Positions 23,254 to 31,945 are shown, numbered from the stretch's first letter. The stretch is 64,000 nucleotides of DNA from Tumebacillus algifaecis (GCF_002243515.1 NZ_CP022657.1:2719001-2783000), one strand, 5' to 3'. A program made the numbers and translations. The notes: generated by a model not told the origin, from the sequence alone.

Positions 23254-25434
23254 CTACACGCCTAAATATTCTTGGAATTCATCAAGCTCGTGCTTGAGCA
23301 AAAGTTTTCCCGTTTTTCCAAGTTCATGCTTGATCGCTCGGATGATGTGTTTCATTCCGACGGGACTTCCCGTCTCTACCGCCAGAAACGCGGCCGAGAT
23401 TACGATGTTTTTGATATTCCCACCTGCAAATTGGAACTTGTCGGCGAGATAGCGGAAATCGAGGTCGTCATCCAGCGGCGTTTCCTTGGGAAACGTGCCG
23501 CGCCAGATCATCTCCCGATGTTCAGCGTCAGGGAAGGGGAACTTGATCACATAATTGATGCGCCGCATGAACGCTTCGTCCATGTTCTGCTGAAAGTTGG
23601 AAGCCAAGATGGTAATACCTTCGTACTCTTCCATTTTTTGCAACAGATAGGCCGTTTCGACATTGGCGTATTTGTCATGCGAATCTTTCACTTCTGAGCG
23701 CTTGCCAAACAGTGCATCCGCTTCATCGAAAAACAGAATCGCGCTCGAAAGCTGCGCTTCGGCAAAGATCGCTTGCAGATTTTTTTCCGTTTCCCCAATA
23801 TATTTTGAAATGACTTGTGATAGGTCAATTTTGTAGATCTCAAGGTGTAGTTCGTTGGCGATCACCTCTGCCGACATGGTCTTCCCCGTGCCCGGCGGTC
23901 CGGCGAACAGCATGGACAACCCTTTACCATATGACAATTTGCGGTCAAATCCCCACTCTCCGTAGACGATCGAGCGGAATTTCATCTGGTTGCAAGCATT
24001 TTTCAGGTTGTCCTTTTGCTCATCAGGCAGAATCAGTTGATCGAACGTGTAGCGCGGTGAGATCCGCACCGCTTTCTTCTCCAAATTATGCTGAACTTGC
24101 GCGTAACAGGCTTGGTACAAAGAAGCGAGGTCAATCGGGGCATCGGAGTCGACCTTCCAGTGTGCGTTCGCTTGGGCAGCACGCAGCGACTGCTCGATCT
24201 GGCCAATCGTAAAGCGAAACTTGCCTGCTACCGCCCGCCAATCGAGGTCGGCTGCCACCGGGTAGGTCGCACTGGCTTCCTCCCAAACCTTCTTGCGCAC
24301 CAAGTCGGGAGGAGTTTGCAATGCCAAGTCGATAAAGACGTGCCCCTGCCGAAGTTCTGCCGCTTTCCAAGGCGTTTCAGACAGGAGAAACACTAACCCC
24401 TGAAAGCGGTCTAACGCACCCTTCAGCCAAAAGATATGTTTGCGCTGCAGGGCTTCCTCACCTTCGAGCAGCACGTGGACGTTCGAAAAACCGAGCGCCG
24501 CTTGCTGCAATTTTGCTTCCCGAACAGCTCGTAGCAAGATGTCGATCAAAGGTCGCTCTTGCTGCAACGCTTCGCGCAGGTTGACCAGCACCAATTTTCT
24601 ACCAAGGTGCTGTGCCAAATGGCAAACTTGAAGCCTCTTCCCAGATCCAGGGTTGCCAGAGATTAGAAAAAGCAGCGCTGACTCATACCGACTGGTGTCT
24701 ACAAAGCGGCGCAACCGCTCCTGTACTTCGCCTTCCCAACGCAAAGGTGGAAGTGCCGTATCAGGATCGAAACACACCGCACAGCCCGCCAATTCCTCAT
24801 CGTAATCCCCGTTTTGCAACAAAAAGCGGATCATGCGCGGATCGAGGCGTAATTTGTTGGACAAGAGTGTATCTTGCGCCCCATCGTCCGCTTTCAGAAA
24901 ATAGGAAACGAGCGTCCCATTCGGTGACAACTGCTCGATGACAGCCATCATCTCCTCTGGGGTCGTACACAATAGTTTGAGGATCAGATCGACCGTCGGG
25001 CTCTTGGCGGTCACATCGTCTTGCAGATAGGCATAGAGCTTTTCATATTTGCGATGCACTTCGACGGCGAGGCAGACCAACAAGATCTGCTGCTCCAATC
25101 CGGAGAGTTGAAACACGTCCGCCACATACGGCAGCGGCAAAAAGACGCCCTCCGCTTCGCTTTGCCCGAGCCGCTCCACGATCCCAGCTTCCAGATCGTA
25201 CAACGCAGCCGCGCTGAGCAACGCTTCCCCCTGAAAGGAAAAGACGGGCTCTTCCAGCAAGCGGTAGACTTCCTGTTCGGAGACGACAAGCCCTTTGAAC
25301 GGGTCCATCGGGTCGTCTGCAGGCAAACCTCCCGCCTGTTGTCGCTCCAAGAGCAAGCCGATTTTCACATCCAGCCATTCAAGCAGATCGGCCAGATGTT
25401 CAAGTCCGTTTTCGTATCCCCTCTGTTGTCTCAT
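23254..25434 (-). CDS. AAA+ ATPase of the injection system (Pvc15/Afp15-like)
   Basis: 726 residues from the ATG at 25434, which has GGGAGG four bases upstream; the frame is open 11 codons further but without a site. N-terminal third is a helical/winged-helix region (ALYDLEAGIVERLGQSE). A first, weak nucleotide-binding segment has GNPGSGKR near residue 255. The active AAA+ module near 515-700 has Walker A GPPGTGKT, Walker B ILFFDEADALF, and a sensor/arginine-finger region (FMRRINYVIKFPFPD). Pvc15-type ATPases are needed for particle assembly. First gene of the operon, with the control region directly upstream. Confidence 0.93.
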   Translation of the reverse strand: MRQQRGYENGLEHLADLLEWLDVKIGLLLERQQAGGLPADDPMDPFKGLVVSEQEVYRLLEEPVFSFQGEALLSAAALYDLEAGIVERLGQSEAEGVFLPLPYVADVFQLSGLEQQILLVCLAVEVHRKYEKLYAYLQDDVTAKSPTVDLILKLLCTTPEEMMAVIEQLSPNGTLVSYFLKADDGAQDTLLSNKLRLDPRMIRFLLQNGDYDEELAGCAVCFDPDTALPPLRWEGEVQERLRRFVDTSRYESALLFLISGNPGSGKRLQVCHLAQHLGRKLVLVNLREALQQERPLIDILLRAVREAKLQQAALGFSNVHVLLEGEEALQRKHIFWLKGALDRFQGLVFLLSETPWKAAELRQGHVFIDLALQTPPDLVRKKVWEEASATYPVAADLDWRAVAGKFRFTIGQIEQSLRAAQANAHWKVDSDAPIDLASLYQACYAQVQHNLEKKAVRISPRYTFDQLILPDEQKDNLKNACNQMKFRSIVYGEWGFDRKLSYGKGLSMLFAGPPGTGKTMSAEVIANELHLEIYKIDLSQVISKYIGETEKNLQAIFAEAQLSSAILFFDEADALFGKRSEVKDSHDKYANVETAYLLQKMEEYEGITILASNFQQNMDEAFMRRINYVIKFPFPDAEHREMIWRGTFPKETPLDDDLDFRYLADKFQFAGGNIKNIVISAAFLAVETGSPVGMKHIIRAIKHELGKTGKLLLKHELDEFQEYLGV

Positions 25435-25486
25435 GGTGCCTCCCAATAAATTGACAAAAACCGACATAAATCTTGTTCGATTCTAT

Positions 25487-25520
25487 TTTATACCATCTGA
25501 GCGGCTATATCTAGCTAGAT
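25487..25520 (-). promoter_or_regulatory. Candidate extended -10 promoter with palindrome for the eCIS operon
   Basis: On the minus strand TGG-TATAAA (25487-25495) fits an extended -10 element, about 55 bp before the ATPase start. There is no good -35; its place is taken by the perfect palindrome ATCTAGCTAGAT (25509-25520). This arrangement suggests control by a bound factor (inference). Confidence 0.35.
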
Positions 25521-25704
25521 TTTTCAAGTTTATGATAACTTCTTACAGAAAGATTTATATACAAGAAAAAGGAAATAAACAGATAAATGACTTGAGTTGT
25601 TTACACACCGCTCAGGATATACATGACGAATCGCAATTTGTAAGTTGGGCGCAGGCAAATGACACCCCTCACAGCTGTCCGTAATATGTTGTAGTGCTGA
25701 AGAA

Positions 25705-25741
25705 ATAAGATTTTCTAATGATGATTATTAGATTTTCTTAT
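25705..25741. promoter_or_regulatory. 37-bp nested imperfect palindrome upstream of cysT (candidate operator)
   Basis: Outer arms ATAAGA / TCTTAT and inner arms TCTAAT / ATTAGA are symmetric about 25723; the bases between arms are not. It ends about 25 bp before the preferred GTG start of cysT, so a bound protein would block transcription or the start region. Sulfur-responsive repression is plausible from context only. Confidence 0.5.
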
Positions 25742-25766
25742 GAATAAACGCACGAGGAGGACCGCT

Positions 25767-26570
25767 GTGAACCAATCTTGGTTGAAAAAAAGTTGGCAAG
25801 GCACGGTGCTGATCTACTTTCTGCTGCTCGTCGCCTTACCGATCATACGCGTGTATGGGGAAGGATTTTCTCTCGGTTGGGATCGCTTTTGGGAAGCGGT
25901 CGCACACCCAGTGGCCTGGCAGGCTGTGATGCTGACCGTAAAGCTGTCTGTGCTCGCCATGTTGTGCAACGTGATCATCGGCAGCCTTGTCGCTTGGGTG
26001 TTGGTTCGATACCGCTTTCCAGGGCGACGCCTCTTACATTCTTTAGTCGATTTGCCGTTTGCCCTGCCGACAGCTGTTGGCGGGTTGATGATTTTACTGC
26101 TGCTCGGTCCGTCCAGCCCACTCGGCCAATTTTTTGAAAAGAACGGCTGGGAGATCGTCTATCACCAGCCTGCGATCGTATTGGCCATGGTCTTTGTCAC
26201 CTTTCCGTTCGTGGTGCGCTCGATCCAGCCCTTGCTTGAAGAACTCGACCCAGCCGAGGAAGAAGCGTCCTATACGCTCGGGGCGACACCAACGCGAACG
26301 TTCTGGCAGGTCATCCTCCCTGCGATCCGCCCAGGTGTGATCGGTGGCGCCTTGCTGGCTTTTTCCAGAGCGCTCGCCGAATTTGGGGCTGTGGTTCTCG
26401 TCGCTGGCAACCTGCCAGGCAAGACGCTGGTCGCATCGGTCTATCTCTATGGACAGATCGAGAGCTACAACCCACAAGGCGCCGCGGCGATATCGGTCGT
26501 GCTCCTCACCTTGTCCTTTCTGATCCTCTGGGGCGCCAATCTCCTTCAAGACAGGAGGTCTCGGGGATGA
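25767..26570 (+). CDS. cysT: Sulfate ABC transporter permease CysT
   Basis: 267 residues from GTG at 25767, six bases after AGGAGG; the ATG at 25740 lacks a site. Membrane protein with about six helices and the permease EAA-type loop (EEEASYTLGATPTRTFWQVILPAIRPG near 185). LPFALPTAVGGLMILLLLGP matches CysT/CysW proteins. First gene of a four-gene operon with CysW, CysA and a sulfate-binding lipoprotein. Forms the membrane channel with CysW for sulfate or thiosulfate uptake. Confidence 0.93.
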   Translation: MNQSWLKKSWQGTVLIYFLLLVALPIIRVYGEGFSLGWDRFWEAVAHPVAWQAVMLTVKLSVLAMLCNVIIGSLVAWVLVRYRFPGRRLLHSLVDLPFALPTAVGGLMILLLLGPSSPLGQFFEKNGWEIVYHQPAIVLAMVFVTFPFVVRSIQPLLEELDPAEEEASYTLGATPTRTFWQVILPAIRPGVIGGALLAFSRALAEFGAVVLVAGNLPGKTLVASVYLYGQIESYNPQGAAAISVVLLTLSFLILWGANLLQDRRSRG

Positions 26571-27385
26571 GAAAAGGGTTGATCCTGCTCACCTATTTCT
26601 TCTTTGTGGCCCTGTTGATCCTCCCGCTCGGAAAAATGATCGCATCGGCATGGGAAACGGGTCTGACCGGGGTGCTGGAGGTGCTCACGCGAAAAGAAGT
26701 GCTCCATGCGCTAGTGCTTTCCGGGCTCATCACCGTCATCGTCACCCTGTTGAACACGCTGTTTGGCGTCAGTTTAGCCTTGTTTTTGGTGCGCGGCAGG
26801 AGATGGAACCGACGCATCAAGCAGGTGCTGAACTCGATGGTCGACCTGCCCTTTGCAGTCTCTCCTGTGATCGGCGGTCTGATGATCTTGCTGTTGTTTG
26901 GACCCCAGACGGTGCTTGGCACGTTCTTCGAAGGAATCGGGATGCCAATTGTGTTTGCGCTGCCTGGCATGGTGATCGCGACGCTGTTTGTGACCTTCCC
27001 GCTGATGGTGCGCGAAGTGATGCCCGTGCTGCAAGAAACGGGCACCGAGCAGGAAGCAGCAGCCTATACGCTGGGGGCGAACGCCTGGCTGACCTTCTGG
27101 CGGGTGACATGGCCATCGATCCGCTTTGGTGTGCTGTATGGGTTCGTGCTGACAGCAGCCCGCTCACTCGGTGAATTTGGCGCGGTGCTGGTCGTGTCGG
27201 GAAACATCATCAATCGGACGCAGACCGCAACGACGCTGGTCTATCAGGAAGTGGAAGATTTTCATTTTGTCGCCGCCAACACGGTAGCCACCGTACTCGT
27301 GATGCTGTCGATCCTGATCTTGCTGCTGCTCGAATGGTCGAAACAGAGAAAGGACGGTATCCTTCATGCAGATTCAAACACATAA
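26567..27385 (+). CDS. cysW: Sulfate ABC transporter permease CysW
   Basis: 272 residues; ATG overlaps the cysT stop by 4 bp (ATGA), with AGGAGG in the cysT end. About six membrane helices and an EAA loop (EQEAAAYTLGANAWLTFWRVTWPSIRFG). SMVDLPFAVSPVIGGLMILLLFGP is diagnostic for CysW. Pairs with CysT in the permease. Followed by cysA, which overlaps it by 20 bp. Confidence 0.93.
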   Translation: MRKGLILLTYFFFVALLILPLGKMIASAWETGLTGVLEVLTRKEVLHALVLSGLITVIVTLLNTLFGVSLALFLVRGRRWNRRIKQVLNSMVDLPFAVSPVIGGLMILLLFGPQTVLGTFFEGIGMPIVFALPGMVIATLFVTFPLMVREVMPVLQETGTEQEAAAYTLGANAWLTFWRVTWPSIRFGVLYGFVLTAARSLGEFGAVLVVSGNIINRTQTATTLVYQEVEDFHFVAANTVATVLVMLSILILLLLEWSKQRKDGILHADSNT

Positions 27386-28448
27386 CCTCAGCAAAAAGTT
27401 TGGCGCGTTTCATGCGGTGAACGATGTCTCCTTTACGATCGATTCTGGAAAACTGATCGGACTGCTTGGCCCGAGCGGCGGTGGCAAGACCACCATTTTG
27501 CGCATGCTGGCCGGACTTGAGAAACCGACCTCAGGTGAAATTCACTTCGAAGGCGCCCTCGTCAACCACTTGCCACCGCAGGAGCGCGGCATCGGCTTTG
27601 TTTTTCAAAATTACGCCTTGTTCAAACACATGAACATTTTCGAAAATATCGCATTCGGCCTCACCGTTCAAAAGAGAAACAAACGGGAGATCAAGGCGCG
27701 CGTCGATGAGTTGCTGGAGTTGACAGAGCTGGCTGGACTTGAGCAACGCTTCCCCCATCAGCTCTCCGGCGGTCAGCGTCAACGTGTCGCCTTTGCCCGT
27801 GCGCTCGCTCCTGCACCGCAGTTGTTGCTGCTCGATGAGCCGTTCGCGGCAATCGATGCGAAAGTGCGCAAAGAGTTACGTCAGTGGTTGAAAGCGATGA
27901 TCGCACAGCTTGGCGTGACTTCAATCTTTGTGACGCACGATCAGGAAGAGGCGGTCGAAGTCGCCGATGAGATCATGATCATCAACCAAGGGCGCTTGGA
28001 ACAAAAAGGGAGCCCTTGGGAGGTCTACAAACGCCCGGCCACTCCGTTTGTCGCCAGCTTTATCGGTGATTCGGTAGCCGTGCACGATCTGCGGGCCTTG
28101 AAAGGATTTGAAAGCGCGGTCGGCAAACTCCGTCACAACCATCAGATCTTCATCCGTCCGGAATCGATTGAAGTCGGACGAGAGCGTGAAGTTCCCTTTC
28201 CCCATGCGGCCGCTACCGGTGAGGTCAAACAGGTCCAGTTCCGCGGCCATGTCTGGCAAGTGGAAGTCGAAGTTGGCCAACAGCGTCTGCTCGCTCATCA
28301 TTCGTTGGAAAAAGCACCACTGCAGATCGGAGAGGAAGTTGCCGTATTGGTGCATCAGATCCAGCTCTTCGATGCTGATGAAACTTTGCTTGTGGACAAC
28401 GAACTGAAAGGGAGTGATGCGAGATGGCAGCAAAGAATTTTTGGGTAA
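27366..28448 (+). CDS. cysA: Sulfate ABC transporter ATP-binding protein CysA
   Basis: 360 residues, ATG within the cysW end. Walker A GPSGGGKTT (about 36-44), signature LSGGQRQRVAFARAL (about 134), Walker B LLLLDEPFAAID, H-loop VTHDQEEA. After residue 235 a TOBE-like regulatory domain (FIRPESIEVGRE, QVQFRGHVWQVEVEVG) as in CysA. Energises CysT/CysW. The 3' end overlaps the start of sbp by 25 bp, so the four genes are translationally linked. Confidence 0.94.
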   Translation: MQIQTHNLSKKFGAFHAVNDVSFTIDSGKLIGLLGPSGGGKTTILRMLAGLEKPTSGEIHFEGALVNHLPPQERGIGFVFQNYALFKHMNIFENIAFGLTVQKRNKREIKARVDELLELTELAGLEQRFPHQLSGGQRQRVAFARALAPAPQLLLLDEPFAAIDAKVRKELRQWLKAMIAQLGVTSIFVTHDQEEAVEVADEIMIINQGRLEQKGSPWEVYKRPATPFVASFIGDSVAVHDLRALKGFESAVGKLRHNHQIFIRPESIEVGREREVPFPHAAATGEVKQVQFRGHVWQVEVEVGQQRLLAHHSLEKAPLQIGEEVAVLVHQIQLFDADETLLVDNELKGSDARWQQRIFG

Positions 28449-29443
28449 GCGCACTGGTCGCGGTAAGTCTGGCCATTCTGCCCGCCTGTTCGGAAAAAAC
28501 GGATCAGGCGGAGCTCACTCTGACACTCGGCGCCTACACCGTCCCCAAAGAAGCGTTCGGCAAAATCATTCCGAAATTTCAGGAAGCGTGGAAGGCCAAA
28601 ACGGGCCAGCACGTCCTGTTTCAAGAATCCTACGAAGCGTCCGGCACGCAAGCGCGGGCCATCGTCGGCGGTTTCGAAGCGGATCTTGCCGCTCTGTCCT
28701 TAGAAGCAGACATCGATGCGATCAGCCAAGCAGGGCTGATCACCCATGACTGGAAAGCAAAGCAGCACGGCGGCATGGTCACCAACTCTGTCGTCGCACT
28801 CGGGGTTCGCGATGGCAACCCGAAAGCGATCAAGGACTGGGAAGACCTCGCAGGTCGCGGTGTGTCCGTCCTCTATCCCAATCCGAAAACGTCGGGCGGT
28901 GCGCAATGGGACATCAATGCGATCTACGGCGCAGGGCTTAAAAAATCGGAAGAGACGGGCGCAAAAAACCCCGCATTTGCCAAAGATTTGCTGCGTCGCA
29001 TCCATGCGAACGTCAAATCGCTCGACAAAAGCGGACGCGCCTCGATGACCACCTTTGAATCGGGAACTGGCGATGTGGTCGTCACCTATGAAAATGAGTT
29101 GCTGGCTCGTGTCAAAGAGGGAGCGAAATACACCATCGTGGTACCCACTCATACGATCAAGATTGAAAACCCCGTTGCCATCATTGACAAAAATGTTGAC
29201 AAACACGGCACTCGCGAAGTAGCCGAAGCATTTGTCAGCTTCCTCTACACCAAGGAAGCGCAGACAATTTTTGCCGAAAGTGGGTTTCGCCCGGTCGATC
29301 CTGATGTTGCACAATCGTTTTCCAACCAGTATCAAACCCCACCCGGCCTGTTCGAGATCGCCTACTTGGGCGGCTGGTCGAAAGTTCGCCATGATCTGTA
29401 CGGAGAGGGAGCTTTGTGGGACCAAATTTTAGCGGGCAACTAA
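28424..29443 (+). CDS. sbp: Sulfate-binding lipoprotein (Sbp-like)
   Basis: 339 residues, ATG after GGGAG inside the cysA end. Signal peptide with lipobox LPAC (Cys22) indicates membrane anchoring outside the cell. Family motifs include SYEASGTQARAIVGGFEADLAALSLEADID and GRGVSVLYPNPKTSGGAQWD, which line the sulfate pocket in Sbp/CysP proteins. Placement at the end of the cysTWA operon, rather than at its start, is a little unusual. Sulfate versus thiosulfate preference cannot be told from sequence. Confidence 0.93.
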   Translation: MAAKNFWVSALVAVSLAILPACSEKTDQAELTLTLGAYTVPKEAFGKIIPKFQEAWKAKTGQHVLFQESYEASGTQARAIVGGFEADLAALSLEADIDAISQAGLITHDWKAKQHGGMVTNSVVALGVRDGNPKAIKDWEDLAGRGVSVLYPNPKTSGGAQWDINAIYGAGLKKSEETGAKNPAFAKDLLRRIHANVKSLDKSGRASMTTFESGTGDVVVTYENELLARVKEGAKYTIVVPTHTIKIENPVAIIDKNVDKHGTREVAEAFVSFLYTKEAQTIFAESGFRPVDPDVAQSFSNQYQTPPGLFEIAYLGGWSKVRHDLYGEGALWDQILAGN

Positions 29444-29501
29444 ACGGTACCGCCGTACAAGACGAGTTCAGCATCTCGCCTTTGCTAAACCATTTTCACA
29501 G

Positions 29502-29536
29502 AAAAAAGCGCCTGGGGAGTGCCCCCAAGCGCTTTT
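29502..29536. terminator. Bidirectional terminator between sbp and the DUF1992 gene
   Basis: Stem AAGCGC-TGGGG / CCCC-GCGCTT with A-run before and T-run after. It ends the sulfate operon and, on the other strand, the DUF1992 gene. Confidence 0.88.
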
Positions 29537-29541
29537 GCTCG

Positions 29542-29982
29542 CTATTCCCACTTCTCATATTGTTTCCGGATCTTTTCCGGAAAAATTCGCGTCTTTTGCA
29601 TCGGAAACGGACAGCTCATGTTATATTTCTTGATCTTCTCATTGATCGGGATGACGGCCACTTCCAGATCGACCTGCTTCCCGCTATCGAGCGCGTCGAG
29701 CACCGCCTTGATCTCATCGCGAATTTTATGCTGCAACTCAAGCCAAGGAGGCAGGACATTCGCATTTTTTAAGATCGAGTGCAACGCATAGTTCTCACTG
29801 TGATGCGCATCATCAACGGCCAACGGTTTGCCTTTGTGCTTGTTCCCTTCCAACCCACCGTTTTTCTCAAAATCATGAAATGCTTCATCGATCCAGGAGC
29901 TGACTTGTATTTCGGAGTAACGGGATTCTTCGGAACTTTCGCGCACTTCACTCGGCACAAATTGGTTTTTTTCCTTCGACAT
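29542..29982 (-). CDS. DUF1992 family (DnaJ-homologue-like) protein
   Basis: 146 residues, ATG after AAAGGAGGCAGGGAAG. Contains the DUF1992 core: SWIDEAFHDFEKNGGLEGNKHKGKPL, then ENYALHSILKNANVLPPWLELQHKI. Soluble, no membrane segment; the first 30 residues are polar. Family members are annotated as DnaJ homologues but lack a J-domain HPD here. Single gene, with its own terminator shared with sbp. Function unknown. Confidence 0.88.
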   Translation of the reverse strand: MSKEKNQFVPSEVRESSEESRYSEIQVSSWIDEAFHDFEKNGGLEGNKHKGKPLAVDDAHHSENYALHSILKNANVLPPWLELQHKIRDEIKAVLDALDSGKQVDLEVAVIPINEKIKKYNMSCPFPMQKTRIFPEKIRKQYEKWE

Positions 29983-30082
29983 CTTCCCTGCCTCCTTTAA
30001 CTTTTGCTCTCTACATCTCCATTATATGTGAATCAGTGTTGTCAGACCGGACGACCCGATCCACAAATGTGACGCTTTCCTG

Positions 30083-30862
30083 TCACTTCCTCGCCAGTAC
30101 CATCCACTCTTCAATCTCCAGCGACTTGACTCGGCCACCCTCCACAACGATGTTGAAATACTGTTTCCAGGTCTCGTCGCCAGCGAGGATGAATGCCTCC
30201 GTCTGCCGCACCTGCTCATCGGTACAGGACATGCGCTCCATCCACGGGAGAAACTGGGACGTCTTGCGCCGCACTCTGCTCTGCACTTCGGACAGGCCCG
30301 CTTTTGCAAACAGTGCCTGCCATTCTTCCACGCTCAAGCAGCGCACGTGGCTTGGATCGCGCAGTTTCTCAATCTGGTCGCGCCACACCCCAAGCTCCGG
30401 CACAGGCGGCACCACGTTGTCGATCATCACAAATTGTCCGCCCGCTTTCAACACTCGTGCGACTTCATTCACAAATGCTTCTGGATTCGGAAAATGGTGT
30501 GGCGCAATCCGGCAGGTCACCACATCAAATGCACCGTCCACAAAAGGCAAATCCTCCGCATCTCCTCGCACAAAACACACATTTTCACAACCTGCTTCCG
30601 ACAGATGATTCGACGCGGCCATAAGCATCTCACGTGTCAAATCACAAGCCACCACCTGCCCCACGTGCGGTGCTAATGCCTTGCTCACATGACCTCCACC
30701 CGTTGCGATATCTAGCGCTTTCATCCGCTTTTGCGGCTGTAGCCATTCGATCAATAGCCCGAGATCATCGCCTTTCGCATGCGCTTCACTTTGCACATAA
30801 TGCGCCGCATTCTTCCCAAACTGCGTTTGCACCAGCGCCTTTGCTTCCTCCTGTTGTTTCAT
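30083..30862 (-). CDS. Class I SAM-dependent methyltransferase (UbiE-like)
   Basis: 259 residues from the ATG at 30862 (MKQQEEAKALVQ), with AGGAGG ten bases upstream; a GTG two codons earlier is also possible. Motif I ALDIATGGGHVSKALAP, the acidic loop VVACDLTREML, motif II GDAEDLPFVDGAFDVVTCR and the FVNEVARVLKAGGQFVMIDN block define a class I Rossmann methyltransferase of the Methyltransf_11 type. Substrate unknown. Divergent from the ArsR gene, with promoter elements shared in between. Confidence 0.9.
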   Translation of the reverse strand: MKQQEEAKALVQTQFGKNAAHYVQSEAHAKGDDLGLLIEWLQPQKRMKALDIATGGGHVSKALAPHVGQVVACDLTREMLMAASNHLSEAGCENVCFVRGDAEDLPFVDGAFDVVTCRIAPHHFPNPEAFVNEVARVLKAGGQFVMIDNVVPPVPELGVWRDQIEKLRDPSHVRCLSVEEWQALFAKAGLSEVQSRVRRKTSQFLPWMERMSCTDEQVRQTEAFILAGDETWKQYFNIVVEGGRVKSLEIEEWMVLARK

Positions 30863-30949
30863 CGTCACAACACCTCCTGCTTCCATTCTATCCACTCATC
30901 GCCGATCTCGGTTATTGAAACTCGATATCTTGTTATCGAAAATTCGAAT

Positions 30950-30990
30950 AAGAATATTCCTTGATAAGAATATTCTCTTTAGGGTATATT
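30950..30990 (+). promoter_or_regulatory. sigma-A-type promoter with repeated ArsR-like operator
   Basis: TTGATA (30961-30966), 18-bp spacer, TATATT (30985-30990). AAGAATATTC, which contains the palindrome GAATATTC, occurs twice: just upstream of and overlapping the promoter. This is a likely autorepression site of the ArsR regulator. The -10 ends only 6 bp before the ATG at 30997. Confidence 0.65.
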
Positions 30991-30996
30991 ACTGAT

Positions 30997-31332
30997 ATGC
31001 ATTCGACTCTGACTGCTCTCGCCGAGCCTAATCGCCTACGCATTGTCGAGCTTTTACGCGATCGCCCGCTCACCGTAGGCGAGATCGCGGATCGTCTTGG
31101 ACTTCACCAGCCACAGGTATCGAAACATCTGCGCGTACTGAGCGAAGCCGGACTTGTCGAAGTACACCCGATCGCGAACCGGCGAATCTACAAACTTCGT
31201 CCCCAGCCGTTCCAAGTGTTAGACGACTGGCTGGCGACTTTTCACCGCGTCTGGGAAGATCGTTTCAACCAATTGGACGATTATCTGAACAAACTGCAAG
31301 GTAAGGATCAGGAACCTGACGACGACAAATAG
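30997..31332 (+). CDS. ArsR-family winged-helix transcriptional regulator
   Basis: 111 residues from ATG at 30997. Recognition helix region PLTVGEIADRLGLHQPQVSKHLRVLSEAGLVEV is clear ArsR/SmtB fold. No metal-binding cysteine pair (no CVC), so this is the ArsR type usually paired with an SRPBCC/AHSA1 gene, which follows 97 bp downstream. No ribosome binding site precedes the ATG, and the -10 is so close that the mRNA may be leaderless; a TTG at 30961 is the alternative start but lies inside the promoter. Confidence 0.9.
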   Translation: MHSTLTALAEPNRLRIVELLRDRPLTVGEIADRLGLHQPQVSKHLRVLSEAGLVEVHPIANRRIYKLRPQPFQVLDDWLATFHRVWEDRFNQLDDYLNKLQGKDQEPDDDK

Positions 31333-31429
31333 TCTTGCTCGCAGTACGACCACACATTTTGCAAGGAGGGTCGTTCCGTTTTCTTTTTTTGTACACAACT
31401 ATAGACAACACTTATTTGGAGGGATCACG

Positions 31430-31945
31430 ATGTCTGAAAACATGGAATCAAACAATGAACTGGTGCTCACGCGCACCTTTGATGCACCGCGGGAGCTCGT
31501 ATTTAAAGTGTGGAGCGAAGCGGAACATCTGATGCATTGGTGGGGGCCGAAAGGTTTCAAAATGGAAGTCGCCGCGTTCGATTTCCGTCCCGGTGGTGTC
31601 TTCCACTACAGCCAGCAAACCCCTGACGGCCAAAAAATGTGGGGCAAGTTTGTTTTTCAAGAGATGGTTGCACCTGAGAAACTCGTCTTCATCAATTCTT
31701 TTTCCGATGCGGAAGGCAATCTGGTACGCGCTCCCTTTAACGCGACTTGGCCGCTGGAAATCCTGAATACGCTGACGTTCGAAGAGCACGATGGCAAAAC
31801 GACGTTAACGATGCGGGGATACCCGGTCAACGCCACAGAGGAAGAACGTCAAACGTTCGAGTCGATGCGCGGCGGGATTCAACAAGGTTTTGCCGGGACG
31901 TTCAACCAACTCACCGAATACCTTGCGAGTGTGCAAACCAAGTAG
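31430..31945 (+). CDS. SRPBCC/AHSA1 (activator of Hsp90-like) family protein
   Basis: 171 residues, ATG after GGAGGGATCACG. N-terminus LVLTRTFDAPRELVFKVWSEAEHLMHWWGPKGF is the AHSA1/START-like signature; a later block has ERQTFESMRGGIQQGFAGTFNQL. Small soluble ligand-binding fold with no catalytic site recognisable. Forms the common ArsR-SRPBCC gene pair; function of such pairs is mostly unknown. Confidence 0.9.
   Translation: MSENMESNNELVLTRTFDAPRELVFKVWSEAEHLMHWWGPKGFKMEVAAFDFRPGGVFHYSQQTPDGQKMWGKFVFQEMVAPEKLVFINSFSDAEGNLVRAPFNATWPLEILNTLTFEEHDGKTTLTMRGYPVNATEEERQTFESMRGGIQQGFAGTFNQLTEYLASVQTK

Larger units (their letters stand above)
25435..25766. other. Divergent intergenic control region between the eCIS operon and cysT
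   Basis: 332 bp with no convincing gene. It holds a candidate extended -10 promoter with a palindrome for the leftward eCIS operon (25487-25520), AT-rich DNA around 25520-25600, and a large palindrome abutting cysT (25705-25741). I saw no riboswitch or T-box pattern. Confidence 0.7.

Noticed and set aside
25295-25684. Plus-strand frame of 129 residues spanning the eCIS control region
   Set aside because: Starts inside the ATPase gene on the opposite strand, no ribosome binding site, composition unlike neighbours.
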